From SABI01 sp963663665 (GTDB lineage: Bacteria > Spirochaetota > Spirochaetia > Sphaerochaetales > Sphaerochaetaceae), in contig CAXXKP010000001.1 of NCBI GenBank assembly GCA_963663665.2, positions 372,001 to 436,000 on the forward strand: a DNA stretch of 64,000 bases. Direction: 5' to 3'. The translations under genes and the position numbers were made by a program. The first letter of the stretch is position 1. Each line of letters starts with the position of its first letter. A model generated the notes under the pieces. The model was given only the letters and a program-made list of their open reading frames with translations. It was not told the DNA's origin and did not search any database. Below, piece by piece: positions 29,153 through 37,016 of the stretch.

Positions 29153-29283
29153 TTATTTGCCTCACTAATTTCGAAATCACAGTCATCACATACCCATTGG
29201 CCATCTTTGTTCAAAGTGATGTTCCCTCCACATTTACATGGATAACTTTCTTCTAAATCTTCTGGTATATCTTCAAAACTCAT
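29149..29283 (-). CDS. Small zinc-ribbon protein, 44 aa
   Basis: This protein starts at the ATG at 29283 behind a strong AAAGGAGAAAG site and a TAATG overlap. It has an acidic N-terminus (MSFEDIPEDLEES) and two CxC/CxxC pairs (PCKCGG and VCDDCDFE) that form a rubredoxin-like zinc ribbon. A longer open frame exists upstream but lies within the previous gene. Such mini zinc ribbons are common in phage early operons with unknown roles. Confidence 0.8.
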   Translation of the reverse strand: MSFEDIPEDLEESYPCKCGGNITLNKDGQWVCDDCDFEISEANK

Positions 29284-29483
29284 TACTTTCTCCTTTCCCT
29301 GAGTCTTTCTTTCTTGCTCATGTGACCTCGTTTTCGAGGTTGTACATTGTGTCTTATCGATCTTACAACCATCGCACCACACTTCCTACAGATTCCTACA
29401 TAGCCTTTCCCCACTACATACTCTTTAGAGTCTTCATCAATCTCATGTAAGCATCGTTGTGTGGCTCTTTCAAAATTAGTCAT
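29283..29483 (-). CDS. Small basic zinc-finger-like protein, 66 aa
   Basis: This protein contains CLHEID and ICRKCG segments that could coordinate one zinc and a very basic C-terminus (KKERLRERRK). A GAGAGG ribosome site is well positioned, and it is coupled by a TAATG overlap to the 44-aa zinc-ribbon gene. A nucleic-acid-binding role is likely, but no family can be named. Confidence 0.7.
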   Translation of the reverse strand: MTNFERATQRCLHEIDEDSKEYVVGKGYVGICRKCGAMVVRSIRHNVQPRKRGHMSKKERLRERRK

Positions 29484-29486
29484 CTA

Positions 29487-30158
29487 TTAGCCTCTCTTCT
29501 TTTGTCTAAAATTATCACCATCCAGATAGATTACTCTTCCCTCGCTCGCAATCCTGTCAAATGATGATTTACCTGACACTTCGCTCATGTTTGCTGAATT
29601 AGCTATAAGCACTGTTGGACGCAGAAAATTGTATCGTTCGTTAACGATTGAGAAGAAATACACGAAATCTGTTTCCGATGCATAGGTTTTATCGACTTCA
29701 TCGACAACGAGATATTCATACCCTGCATATTTTTTCACAATATCGAGTGTATTTCCTTTTGAGAATGATTGCTTAATCTCAGTGAATAAATCGAACGCTA
29801 GAGTGTAAAAAGGTCTCTTCCCTTGTTGTGCCTGGTGGAAACAAGAAGCATAAGCAAGGTGAGTTTTACCAATTCCATTAGCTCCATAAATTACAGCAGA
29901 TTTCCCAGTCTCGAGCCACTTAACAGCCTTCCTCTGCTTTTCTGTCTCACAGATATAATTATCAAACCTCGCATTCTCAAATCTTGGAGGAACTACTGAT
30001 TTAAACCTTTCGACAATCTCCTCAAGCTTATACTTATTCTCTTCCTGTTGTGATTTATTCTCTATCTCATCAATTTCTTTATCAGTCAGGATTCTGCCAT
30101 ACTCTCTTATTTGTTTAGCCTTCAGAGCTTCAGCAAAGGCTTCTCTGTCAAATTCCAT
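29487..30158 (-). CDS. DnaC-like helicase loader ATPase
   Basis: This 223-aa AAA+ protein has Walker A GANGIGKT near residue 91, Walker B YLVVDEVD, and a sensor-like LIANSAN segment. Length and the N-terminal helical region match DnaC/IstB-type loaders. It follows the initiator gene, so together they would recruit the host DnaB helicase; no phage helicase gene is seen in the window. The ATG has an AAGGGAG site. Confidence 0.88.
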   Translation of the reverse strand: MEFDREAFAEALKAKQIREYGRILTDKEIDEIENKSQQEENKYKLEEIVERFKSVVPPRFENARFDNYICETEKQRKAVKWLETGKSAVIYGANGIGKTHLAYASCFHQAQQGKRPFYTLAFDLFTEIKQSFSKGNTLDIVKKYAGYEYLVVDEVDKTYASETDFVYFFSIVNERYNFLRPTVLIANSANMSEVSGKSSFDRIASEGRVIYLDGDNFRQKKRG

Positions 30159-30170
30159 TCATCCACTCCC

Positions 30171-30986
30171 TTAGATTGTTTCGTATCCAGACATATCCAA
30201 CGGATAATCTTCTTTGCCAACTTTTTTAAATCCTGAAGGACTAGCACGGCCTTGAGCATTATCTCCCTTCTCCCACGTTCGAACCGATCCTTTCCAGTCC
30301 ACCATTTTGTTTTTTCCAACCATCCACCCTTTCGAGTCGTAGAAGTCTATGAACTTCTCAGGATCTACAGAGTTGTTTCGTTCCTTGCAGTATTCTTTGA
30401 CTTGGTCGAGAGTAGGTTTAATGAATTGCTTACGCTTCGGTGTAGGTTTTTCCCCTGTGGGGGGAATAGACTCTTTAGAGTCTAAGGGGGTTATATTATA
30501 TTCTTCTTCTGTATTGTTCTGTATTGTACTGTTCTGTATTGTATTAGTATTACCTTCGTAATTCGTTGGTAATACGGTCGTATTACGGTCGTAATTCGAA
30601 TCTCTTTTGGTGGCCTCTTTTTTAGTCTTGTTAGTCTTCTTATGAGTGTTCCATCTAGCTTCAATTGACTGTTTAGCCTTATCAGATATTTCTTTTTTAA
30701 CAGCTAATTCCTTGAGAATTCGCTCGCTATAGAATTCATTACCTTCAATGATAAAGAGATCACTTTCACACACAATATCTCTTACTAAATCATGTTCAAC
30801 ATGAAAAGAAAAAGCAAGATCTTCAATATCATCTAGGTTAAGGATACCATTCTCTTTGTATAAAACTTCAACAATGCTCCAGTATATTCCGACACCTTCC
30901 ATACCGTACTTACGGATTAACCTCTGCATGAGCCGATCACTCACAGCATCTACATCGTGACGGAACCAGTATGTGTTATCAGCCAT
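30171..30986 (-). CDS. Replication initiator (DUF4373/Lin1244-type N-terminus)
   Basis: The N-terminus (YWFRHDVDAVSDRLMQRLIRKYG, then GIYWSIVEVLYKENG) is the winged-helix DUF4373 / Lin1244/Lin1753 signature of phage replication proteins. A long low-complexity linker follows (KTNKTKKEATKRDSNYDRN and Thr/Asn repeats), then a C-terminal DnaD-like helical region with FIDFYDSKGW and WKGSVRTWEK. The start is set at 30986: AAGGAG lies 7 nt upstream, whereas the ATG at 30992 is too close to it. It would bind the phage origin and pass the helicase to DnaB. Confidence 0.85.
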   Translation of the reverse strand: MADNTYWFRHDVDAVSDRLMQRLIRKYGMEGVGIYWSIVEVLYKENGILNLDDIEDLAFSFHVEHDLVRDIVCESDLFIIEGNEFYSERILKELAVKKEISDKAKQSIEARWNTHKKTNKTKKEATKRDSNYDRNTTVLPTNYEGNTNTIQNSTIQNNTEEEYNITPLDSKESIPPTGEKPTPKRKQFIKPTLDQVKEYCKERNNSVDPEKFIDFYDSKGWMVGKNKMVDWKGSVRTWEKGDNAQGRASPSGFKKVGKEDYPLDMSGYETI

Positions 30987-32115
30987 TACCATTCTCCTTT
31001 ACGATTCCGTCAGACAGAACTAGAAAAGCCATTGTAGCAACAAGAGGAACTTGCCCATTCCCTATTGCTTTAAGCCTCTTTGCTCTGTCTTTAATATTCA
31101 CTCCGACTCTAGGGATCTCTCCTGTATCAGCAGGATCGATCTCCCATCTTCTAATCTCAGCACTATTGAGAGCCTCTAAAGAAGTCCAACCAACAGGCCA
31201 GCCCATCAACCACTCAACCCAATCTGGGTTAAGTTGACCAGAACCCCTAAAAGCCCTTCTATCTTCATCACTAATTATTCCTTGGTTATAAGGCTTGTTT
31301 GCTTTCTCACAGTTTCCAGAACCACTATCTAATCCACTAACCGAAGGTGTAGGGTAAGAATGTTTATAATTACTCATCATTACAGCATTTGGTAATTGCC
31401 CCATATGTGCCCTATCTCCATTCTTGATTTTTTCGAGAGTGTTATCCAGGTCGTTACTTCCTTTATAATCTCTCGATGCAGGTGTCGGCCACATGGCAAC
31501 GTGCCTTGCAAGTCCTATACTTCCAGAAACTCCATTGTTAGATATCTTTCTTAGCTTCCCTGATTTTAATTGTATGAGTTCTGTATTTTCGTTTAGAATT
31601 GCTCCACACGTAGCATCAGAACACGTCGGTGTAGGCAAATATCCAGATTCTCTTTCTTCTGTGCCTCGCACCAACATCGTCAGCTCCCAGCACCGTCCAT
31701 CGAGCATCATACCCGAGTTTGGCCAAGTCTCCGAGAACGTCTCCAAGTCCCCTAGAAGTGAGCATTGAGGAGTTTTCCACGAGGACGAATTGAGGTCGTA
31801 TTTCGCTAACCACTCTTGCCATCTCGACCCAGAGTCCACTCCGTTCTCCTGTGATTCCAGCTCCTTTGCCTGCTGCTGAAATGTCTTGACAAGGAAAGCC
31901 TCCAGCAACGATATCAACGAGTCCTCTCCACGGTTTTCCGTCAAAAGTTTTGATGTCGTCCCAAACAGGGAACCAAGGGAGTATTCCCTCTCTCTGTCTT
32001 TGGAGCAAGACTTGTCGAGGGAACTTTTCAATCTCAACTGCACCAACGATTCTATGCCCAAGAAGTTGTCCACCGAGGATTCCTCCCCCTGCTCCTGCAA
32101 ATAAATGTAGCTCAT
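30979..32115 (-). CDS. C-terminal half of split m5C methyltransferase (target recognition, motifs IX/X), second frame
   Basis: The open frame spans 378 codons, but the region before about 31620 lies in another frame of the upstream gene. The part after that (about 210 residues) holds repeated LPTPT/WPTPASRDYKG motifs, NPDWVEWLMGWP and RLKAIGNGQVP. The last matches motif X of m5C methyltransferases. A signature (ETWPNSGMMLDGRCWEL) also appears in the overlapping part. An ATG at 32115 lies 4 nt from the other frame's ATG. This is either one enzyme made by +1 frameshift or two interacting subunits. Confidence 0.72.
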   Translation of the reverse strand: MSYIYLQEQGEESSVDNFLGIESLVQLRLKSSLDKSCSKDREREYSLGSLFGTTSKLLTENRGEDSLISLLEAFLVKTFQQQAKELESQENGVDSGSRWQEWLAKYDLNSSSWKTPQCSLLGDLETFSETWPNSGMMLDGRCWELTMLVRGTEERESGYLPTPTCSDATCGAILNENTELIQLKSGKLRKISNNGVSGSIGLARHVAMWPTPASRDYKGSNDLDNTLEKIKNGDRAHMGQLPNAVMMSNYKHSYPTPSVSGLDSGSGNCEKANKPYNQGIISDEDRRAFRGSGQLNPDWVEWLMGWPVGWTSLEALNSAEIRRWEIDPADTGEIPRVGVNIKDRAKRLKAIGNGQVPLVATMAFLVLSDGIVKENGNG

Positions 32116-32119
32116 TCAT
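31616..32119 (-). CDS. N-terminal half of split DNA cytosine (m5C) methyltransferase, frame A
   Basis: This 167-residue frame holds methyltransferase motifs I (FAGAGGG, residues 7-13), IV (GGFPCQDIS, catalytic Cys at 77), VI (VENS) and VIII (RHRRKRIWI), in order and intact, but ends at a TGA directly after. Motif X is absent here and appears in the overlapping +1 frame. The TTC TGA stop context is a possible +1 frameshift site. The enzyme would methylate cytosine in phage DNA to escape host restriction. An alternative is a decayed gene. Confidence 0.82.
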   Translation of the reverse strand: MNELHLFAGAGGGILGGQLLGHRIVGAVEIEKFPRQVLLQRQREGILPWFPVWDDIKTFDGKPWRGLVDIVAGGFPCQDISAAGKGAGITGERSGLWVEMARVVSEIRPQFVLVENSSMLTSRGLGDVLGDLAKLGYDARWTVLGADDVGARHRRKRIWIFAYTDVF

Positions 32120-32357
32120 CCATCCCCCTCACTCTTAACTTCACATATTCGGATACACCTTTCTTTGAATGGATTCCAAAACATGTTTTATATTTCCTTA
32201 CTAACCTCAACGTTGTTGTTTCCATTGGATTAGAAGACGATCCGTGAGCCTTTAATAACTCATGAGTGCAGCTATTAATCTGACGACCAGTTCTTTTCTC
32301 TCCTAGTGGCCATGATTTTAAAACGTCTAATAAAGCTTTTTCTGATGAATAACTCAT
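32112..32357 (-). CDS. Phage hypothetical protein, 81 aa
   Basis: The start is set at the second ATG (32357), which has the AAGGA site 8 nt upstream; the first ATG at 32363 is too close. The protein is basic with a helical N-terminus (EKALLDVLKSWP) and a C-terminal basic segment (FGIHSKKGVSEYVKLRVRG) that could form a winged helix. It lies between SSB and the methyltransferase. No family is recognised. Confidence 0.65.
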   Translation of the reverse strand: MSYSSEKALLDVLKSWPLGEKRTGRQINSCTHELLKAHGSSSNPMETTTLRLVRKYKTCFGIHSKKGVSEYVKLRVRGMDE

Positions 32358-32384
32358 AAGCATTTCCTTTTTCTGATTGATTAG

Positions 32385-32414
32385 CTTCCTACAAACGTAG
32401 ACCTTTGCAGGAAG
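32385..32414. other. Intergenic hairpin
   Basis: Arms of 11 nt (CTTCCTACAAA opposite TTTGCAGGAAG, one G-U pair) close an 8-nt loop between the SSB gene and the next leftward gene. No U-run follows on either strand, so it is not a standard terminator. It may protect or process the mRNA. Confidence 0.5.
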
Positions 32415-32450
32415 TGGTTATTGTTTTTGTTCTATCACTCACAACTTCCA

Positions 32451-32912
32451 TTAAAAAGGAATGTCATCATCGAATGATTCAGGTCCAGGGGAAGAGCCTT
32501 GCTGTTTTGCCTGTTTTGCTCCCTCTCTGCGTTGTTCAGGTGTCTTTGGTGGTGGATAGCCTCCATTGCTTTGATACGATTCTTTTTTCTCTGTCTGTCC
32601 ACCGACTAACAGAACTTCATCAGCGTTGATAATAACCTTGCTCCTCGTTCCGTTCTCACTCTCCCAACGCTGTTGGACTAGTTCGCCCTTTACAACGACC
32701 TGTTGTGCTTTTACAAGATATCCCTCTAAAGCACTTGCCAAGGGCCCCCATAATTGAACATCGAAAAAGGATGTCTCTTCTCCCTTCTCTTTTCCTGCAT
32801 ATCTGCTTGTTGCGATAGAGAATTTAGCAAGCGAAGCATTGTTTACACTTTTCATTTCTACATCTCGTGTGAGACGTCCTGTAATAGTTACTGTGTTAAT
32901 ATCAGTTGCCAT
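32451..32912 (-). CDS. ssb: Single-stranded DNA-binding protein
   Basis: This 153-aa protein has an OB-fold N-terminus (NTVTITGRLTRDVEMKSV), W-G-P and VKGELVQQRW strands and the acidic C-terminal tip DDDIPF that recruits partner proteins. The start is the ATG at 32912 behind AAGGAAG; a longer open frame (to 32993) lacks a good start. It protects single-stranded DNA in phage replication and recombination. The linker is rich in Gly, Pro and Gln. Confidence 0.92.
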   Translation of the reverse strand: MATDINTVTITGRLTRDVEMKSVNNASLAKFSIATSRYAGKEKGEETSFFDVQLWGPLASALEGYLVKAQQVVVKGELVQQRWESENGTRSKVIINADEVLLVGGQTEKKESYQSNGGYPPPKTPEQRREGAKQAKQQGSSPGPESFDDDIPF

Positions 32913-33087
32913 TTTGTTTAACTTCCTTATATGAAAGACTCCATATAGCCTCTCTTTGACCTGTTGATAGAACTGTGATAGTTCTTCTATCAACCTCAGT
33001 AATCACAGCTTCTGGTGAAATTCTTTTTAATTCTTCCATTGCCTGTTTCAAGGTAAAATCATCACAGGAGAAGTGTTTTATATTCAT
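32902..33087 (-). CDS. Phage hypothetical protein, 61 aa
   Basis: This small basic protein (MNIKHFSCDDFTLKQAME, then a Ser/Thr/Arg-rich C-terminus) overlaps the SSB start and the resolvase stop. Tight overlaps at both ends support it being expressed. No motif is recognised. Confidence 0.6.
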   Translation of the reverse strand: MNIKHFSCDDFTLKQAMEELKRISPEAVITEVDRRTITVLSTGQREAIWSLSYKEVKQNGN

Positions 33088-33560
33088 AATTCACCTCTCT
33101 CTTTTAGATCTAAAAACGTTATTCCAAGAGCAAAAGCAGACCAGATGTCCTTCTTAAACCCATGGAAGAAACCAGGTGCTTTCTTCGTGCCTTTTCCATG
33201 ATTTCCTTGTCCTCGAGCGAATCTATCCACAAGTGCTTGTTTAATCGTTGCATCGTTTGCTTTGGACGAATAACAGATATTGTGTTTCACTTGGTTCCTT
33301 GTGATGTATTTTATATTTCTTGTTAGAGTAAGAGCTTCTTGGTGGAAACGTCCTATCCATACACAAGTTTCAAAAACCTCTGCGCCTACAGGCATCCCAT
33401 AAGAAGCAACCATCTCAATTACCAGCCAGTCAAATCTTTCACTTAACAATTTCATTAATAATCTTTCATTAGCAACCTTTTCGAAATCGATAGGATCGTA
33501 ATCATTGAACACACAGTATCCACTCTCAGTTGTACCAGGATCTATTGCTAGGATTCTCAA
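33084..33560 (-). CDS. RuvC-like Holliday junction resolvase
   Basis: This 158-aa protein begins MRILAIDPGTTESGYCVF, the beta1 strand with the first catalytic Asp of the RNase H-fold resolvase family. Next comes WLVIEMVASYG with the second acidic residue and a helical C-terminus with DIWSAFALGITFL carrying the last Asp. It would cut branched DNA in phage replication or packaging. The family is common in phages beside SSB. The stop overlaps the next gene. Confidence 0.85.
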   Translation of the reverse strand: MRILAIDPGTTESGYCVFNDYDPIDFEKVANERLLMKLLSERFDWLVIEMVASYGMPVGAEVFETCVWIGRFHQEALTLTRNIKYITRNQVKHNICYSSKANDATIKQALVDRFARGQGNHGKGTKKAPGFFHGFKKDIWSAFALGITFLDLKERGEL

Positions 33561-34018
33561 AACGCACCTCCTTCAGTATCTTCTAAAGGAAGTTGTTCTC
33601 TTTTGCCTTGGACAAATAAGATAGCTTCATCTACAGCTTTTTCCATGTACTCTGATTCTTTTTGATCCAAGTATTGGATGAATTCATCAGGATCGTTGTT
33701 TTCCCAGAATTCAGGATCATTCATTTCCATCACTTTAGGTGTAGTTATTTTGTGCCCTATCAGATTAGCGGTGTAAATTCCAGAGATTTTGTACCATCTT
33801 CGAACGTTATCAATACCAGATTCAAATCCATTTACCATCACTCGTTCTTTAACTGGCTCAAATTGCATCCTCTTTAGGAAAATACCTCTGAGACCTTTTA
33901 TTGCGTTGTAGAGATCAAGAGAAGGATCCTCTCCTGTTTTAATCCTGTAATCACCAGTCTCGGTTGTGTAATCTATGGTCGTAGTCTTACCGTCTATTTT
34001 AATTTTATTGATTTCCAT
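33557..34018 (-). CDS. Phage hypothetical protein in recombination module
   Basis: This 153-aa protein has a beta-rich N-terminus (MEINKIKIDGKTTTIDYTTE), then a mixed region and an acidic C-terminus (FVQGKREQLPLEDTEGGAF). No family is recognised. It lies between the resolvase and the candidate annealing protein, with a good AAAAGGAG site. A recombination accessory role is a guess from context. Confidence 0.65.
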   Translation of the reverse strand: MEINKIKIDGKTTTIDYTTETGDYRIKTGEDPSLDLYNAIKGLRGIFLKRMQFEPVKERVMVNGFESGIDNVRRWYKISGIYTANLIGHKITTPKVMEMNDPEFWENNDPDEFIQYLDQKESEYMEKAVDEAILFVQGKREQLPLEDTEGGAF

Positions 34019-34030
34019 TATCAGCTCCTT

Positions 34031-34918
34031 TTAAAAATCTGTGTCTTCACTATTAGGAAATAGATTTGACACATCCTCTTTTTCAGCCTGTTCTTTTGGG
34101 TCTCTTTCTTTCGTTGGTTGTCCTTTTCGTTTATTTTTTTCTACTAATCCCTCTTGAGGTCTAACAACGCTTGTGTCGAAGTAATCTTCAACTGTTCCCA
34201 TCTCATCTTTTAATGCTGTGTAAATCGTTCTTAAATCATTAAGGAAATAAGGATCAATAGCAGATATCTTACGTTGGATTCGTGCCTCAATCATTTCAAT
34301 TGTTACTCCATAGTTTGCAAACGCTTGAATGAGCCTCGATCTTGATTCTTCTGTTACTTCAACACTTCTTGTTTGAGTCTTTCGGCACTCTTCTACTGCA
34401 CTTTCAGCAATGTCTCCTGGAATGACTCCAAGTATGCAAGCCCGAACTCGCCTAGCTCCGTTGTTAGCTATTAGCTCATATATTTCTCGTGGGTCTGTAA
34501 GAGGATAATCACCTTTTTTTGTATGACGAATATGTGGAACGGTAAACCTTTTGGTTTGTCTGGTATTAGTCTCTAAATCCCAAGCATAGGCTTGAACAAT
34601 AGACTCTCCGTTGACTTGTTCAAGCTCTTGAACTCCATATTCGATATTACCCCAAGATTGAGCCATAGCCTCAGCAAGACGGATAGACGGCCCTTCAATG
34701 TTTGTTCCACCTTTAGCATATTTATATATTGCTTCCATAGCTAATTTTGGACGACGGCAAGCACTAATGATTCTGTTCTCTGCTGCGACTATATCTCTTG
34801 GAAATTGTTTCGCCATGAATATGGCACCTTGGACGGTCGCCATTTCTCTAGAAACAGCGGTACTTTCATTCAAACTCTTACTTTGTGTTGTAGCCATAGC
34901 CAATGATTCTTGTGCCAT
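34031..34918 (-). CDS. Candidate single-strand annealing/recombination protein
   Basis: This 295-aa protein has a helical N-terminus (AVSREMATVQGAIFMAKQF), a GPSIRLAEAMAQSWGNIEYG segment, an IVQAYAWD beta strand and a GARRVRACILGVIP motif. It sits between a YqaJ-type exonuclease with a DUF1351 protein on one side and resolvase and SSB on the other, the standard place of a RecT/Erf/Sak-type annealing protein. I cannot assign a specific SSAP family. The GPSIRLAEA motif recurs in a widely distributed phage family of unknown structure. The AGGAGG site is strong. Confidence 0.72.
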   Translation of the reverse strand: MAQESLAMATTQSKSLNESTAVSREMATVQGAIFMAKQFPRDIVAAENRIISACRRPKLAMEAIYKYAKGGTNIEGPSIRLAEAMAQSWGNIEYGVQELEQVNGESIVQAYAWDLETNTRQTKRFTVPHIRHTKKGDYPLTDPREIYELIANNGARRVRACILGVIPGDIAESAVEECRKTQTRSVEVTEESRSRLIQAFANYGVTIEMIEARIQRKISAIDPYFLNDLRTIYTALKDEMGTVEDYFDTSVVRPQEGLVEKNKRKGQPTKERDPKEQAEKEDVSNLFPNSEDTDF

Positions 34919-36096
34919 TATTCAGCCTCCTGTATTATTGATTCAATCATTTTTGATTTAACATTTATTTGTTTCATATAGCCTGCTATAAGGGCTAATT
35001 CTTCATATGTGGATTTGACCTTGAATGTTGTTATGTATATTTTTGCTTTGTTTTTTTCGGGTTCTACTGGAGGAAGGTCAACTTCTGTAATAAGATCACT
35101 TTCTGGTTGGAGGTAGGAAGGAGTAGGTACGTTCCCAATACTAATAGAAGGTTCTTCTTTCAGTGGTGAAGCATTCTCTAATTCTCTTTTGACCTGCTCT
35201 CTCTTTTCTTTTGCTTCAGCTTCCAGCCTATCCTGTTCAGCTTTTTCAGCTTCTTTGCGAGCTTTTTGTTCAGCCTGCATCTTTTCGTATGCTAAAGCAG
35301 CATCTTCTAGTTCCTTTTTCTTGAGAAGCGATTTCGCTAGGTCTCCACCATTTATTCTATATACATCCATGAGTTGTGAACAAAATGGGGTATATTCATT
35401 CATCATTCCAATAACTTCAATATCCGAAACGATTTTAGATACCATGCTGTCAATTTGAGTTATTATTTTTTGGGGTGATTTTCCGTTGGAACCCCACGAA
35501 CCTTTGTTGAGCCATTTTTCATCAAAAAACCAAGACAAAGTCCTAATGTATTTGTCGACTTCTTCTGATTCTTTTGCTAAACGCTCATCTTTAATTTCTT
35601 CTATCTCAATTGTTCGCTCTTTCGTCCAAGCATCATTAATAGAATTGAGCTTGTCTGCAATAGGCTTCTTTGCTTTATCAATCTTAGCCACTAAGGTCTT
35701 TACAGGATTTGCTATAAACTTTTCGAACGGAGCTTTCCATTCTTTTTCGAGAGCAATACGATTATCATTCAACTCCTTAGAAAGCTTGTTAAGTTCAGCT
35801 TGTGCCTTCTTCACATCGGATTCATCAGCGTTTGCCACATCAAGGGAACTAACGGCGTTAACTTTACTTTCAACGTATGCGGTAAGCTCGTTGATATTAA
35901 TCCGACCATTACCAAGTACTATAGCCTTACGGACTGTTACCTCACGCCCTAAAATTTCTTGCGGTGAAACTTCTGGATCATCAAATCCAAGGATCTCAAC
36001 TTTTTTCACACCATTGTCATCTACAACTTCAAAAGTAGGGATGCTTATATGAGGTTCTTGAATCTCAAATTCTGCTTGAATTTCTTTCGTACTCAT
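34918..36096 (-). CDS. DUF1351-family phage protein
   Basis: The 392-aa protein begins at 36096 (AAGGAG site; an open frame to 36147 lies upstream). It has an N-terminal beta segment (FEIQEPHISIPTFEVVDD), a long helical coiled coil with WKAPFEKFIANPVKTLV, then a highly charged Lys/Glu/Ala-rich coil, and ends in a beta-alpha segment with TFKVKSTYEELALIAGYM. DUF1351 proteins are found in phage recombination operons beside exonucleases and annealing proteins. Their activity is unknown. Confidence 0.82.
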   Translation of the reverse strand: MSTKEIQAEFEIQEPHISIPTFEVVDDNGVKKVEILGFDDPEVSPQEILGREVTVRKAIVLGNGRININELTAYVESKVNAVSSLDVANADESDVKKAQAELNKLSKELNDNRIALEKEWKAPFEKFIANPVKTLVAKIDKAKKPIADKLNSINDAWTKERTIEIEEIKDERLAKESEEVDKYIRTLSWFFDEKWLNKGSWGSNGKSPQKIITQIDSMVSKIVSDIEVIGMMNEYTPFCSQLMDVYRINGGDLAKSLLKKKELEDAALAYEKMQAEQKARKEAEKAEQDRLEAEAKEKREQVKRELENASPLKEEPSISIGNVPTPSYLQPESDLITEVDLPPVEPEKNKAKIYITTFKVKSTYEELALIAGYMKQINVKSKMIESIIQEAE

Positions 36097-36106
36097 TATT
36101 GTCTCC

Positions 36107-36856
36107 TTATGATATTTTTTTGTCTGGCATCTGCCGTAGATCAACACGTCTTTTCATTTCGATTACTTTGCTAATTACAAATTGGATTGACTCTCTAACA
36201 ACGGGATCGTCAATAAAATAGACATGTCTAACTATTGCTTGTTTGTTGAATTGTTCTTGTATGAATTCGTCTCCAACCTTCTTGAAAACAGGAAGTTCGA
36301 TTAATGAATTAACAAACCAAGACTTTCTTCTTGTTACATATAGCTGTTGACATCCTTGTGCTAAGTACCAAGGCGGACACATGTCCATCCAAAGGTTGAA
36401 ATCAGCCTTTTTTCTCACTAATGCTGTTTTTCCCTCATAAACTCCCAAGTCTCCCTTGTAAAGCGTTCCTTCATATCCAGTCGGGCTTGTTATAGTCCAA
36501 GGCTCATCGGCAACGTATTCCAGATATCCATCTAGTGTTGCCCCGATGAACGGATACTTATCATCAAGTAGATAATCCCAGGGCGCTGTTGTAACTTTAA
36601 ATTTGTTGGGATAGTCGAGTTCAAATAGCTGCCGTATTGGATCCTCTGCCTCAGTTCCATATCGCACTCTCAAATTCTCTGATATATCCTTGATTGGTTT
36701 TAGTCCGACTTTTTCCATATACAGCTCAACTGCATCTTTGTAAGGATTAATGTCTACACAAACAGAAGCCTCAGAAGCACCAAAATAATTAGCACCATTA
36801 ATCAGTCTCCAAGCGAGCCATTCAGCTTTATTGTTGTTATGAATAATTTTCATCAT
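36107..36856 (-). CDS. YqaJ-type exonuclease (lambda Exo-like)
   Basis: This 249-aa protein starts EWLAWRLINGANYFGASEAS, typical of YqaJ viral recombinase nucleases. It continues with RYGTEAEDPIRQLFE (conserved Glu), FIGATLDGYLE (conserved Asp) and GVYEGKTALVRK (Glu-x-Lys, the PD-(D/E)xK core). It would resect double-stranded ends, with the annealing protein as partner. The start is one of two adjacent ATGs (36856 or 36853) and overlaps the end of the small P-loop ORF. Confidence 0.88.
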   Translation of the reverse strand: MMKIIHNNNKAEWLAWRLINGANYFGASEASVCVDINPYKDAVELYMEKVGLKPIKDISENLRVRYGTEAEDPIRQLFELDYPNKFKVTTAPWDYLLDDKYPFIGATLDGYLEYVADEPWTITSPTGYEGTLYKGDLGVYEGKTALVRKKADFNLWMDMCPPWYLAQGCQQLYVTRRKSWFVNSLIELPVFKKVGDEFIQEQFNKQAIVRHVYFIDDPVVRESIQFVISKVIEMKRRVDLRQMPDKKIS

Positions 36857-37016
36857 CGCCCCTGCCCTTTAAGCCTCTTTTACCTATCTCAAAGTCAAAA
36901 ATTAAGGTCTTTGGTGCAGATGCAGCAAAGGTAGTCTTGCCAACTACTCCTTTGCCGTTTACAATCATTACAAGGTTGTCTTCTGCTTTAATTTGAGCAG
37001 TGTTTTCGATTAACAT
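36837..37016 (-). CDS. Truncated P-loop (Sak4/AAA_24-like) peptide, 59 aa
   Basis: This ORF codes for MLIENTAQIKAEDNLVMIVN followed by GKGVVGKTTFAASAPK, a typical Walker A of the phage AAA_24/Sak4-like ATPases, then LIFDFEIGKRGLKGRG. It stops there; full-length members run to over 200 residues and contain Walker B and sensor motifs. An AAAGGAG site is well placed, so it is probably translated. It overlaps the exonuclease gene by 20 nt. It is either a remnant left after deletion and fusion with the next gene, or a true mini protein. Confidence 0.7.
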   Translation of the reverse strand: MLIENTAQIKAEDNLVMIVNGKGVVGKTTFAASAPKTLIFDFEIGKRGLKGRGDDENYS

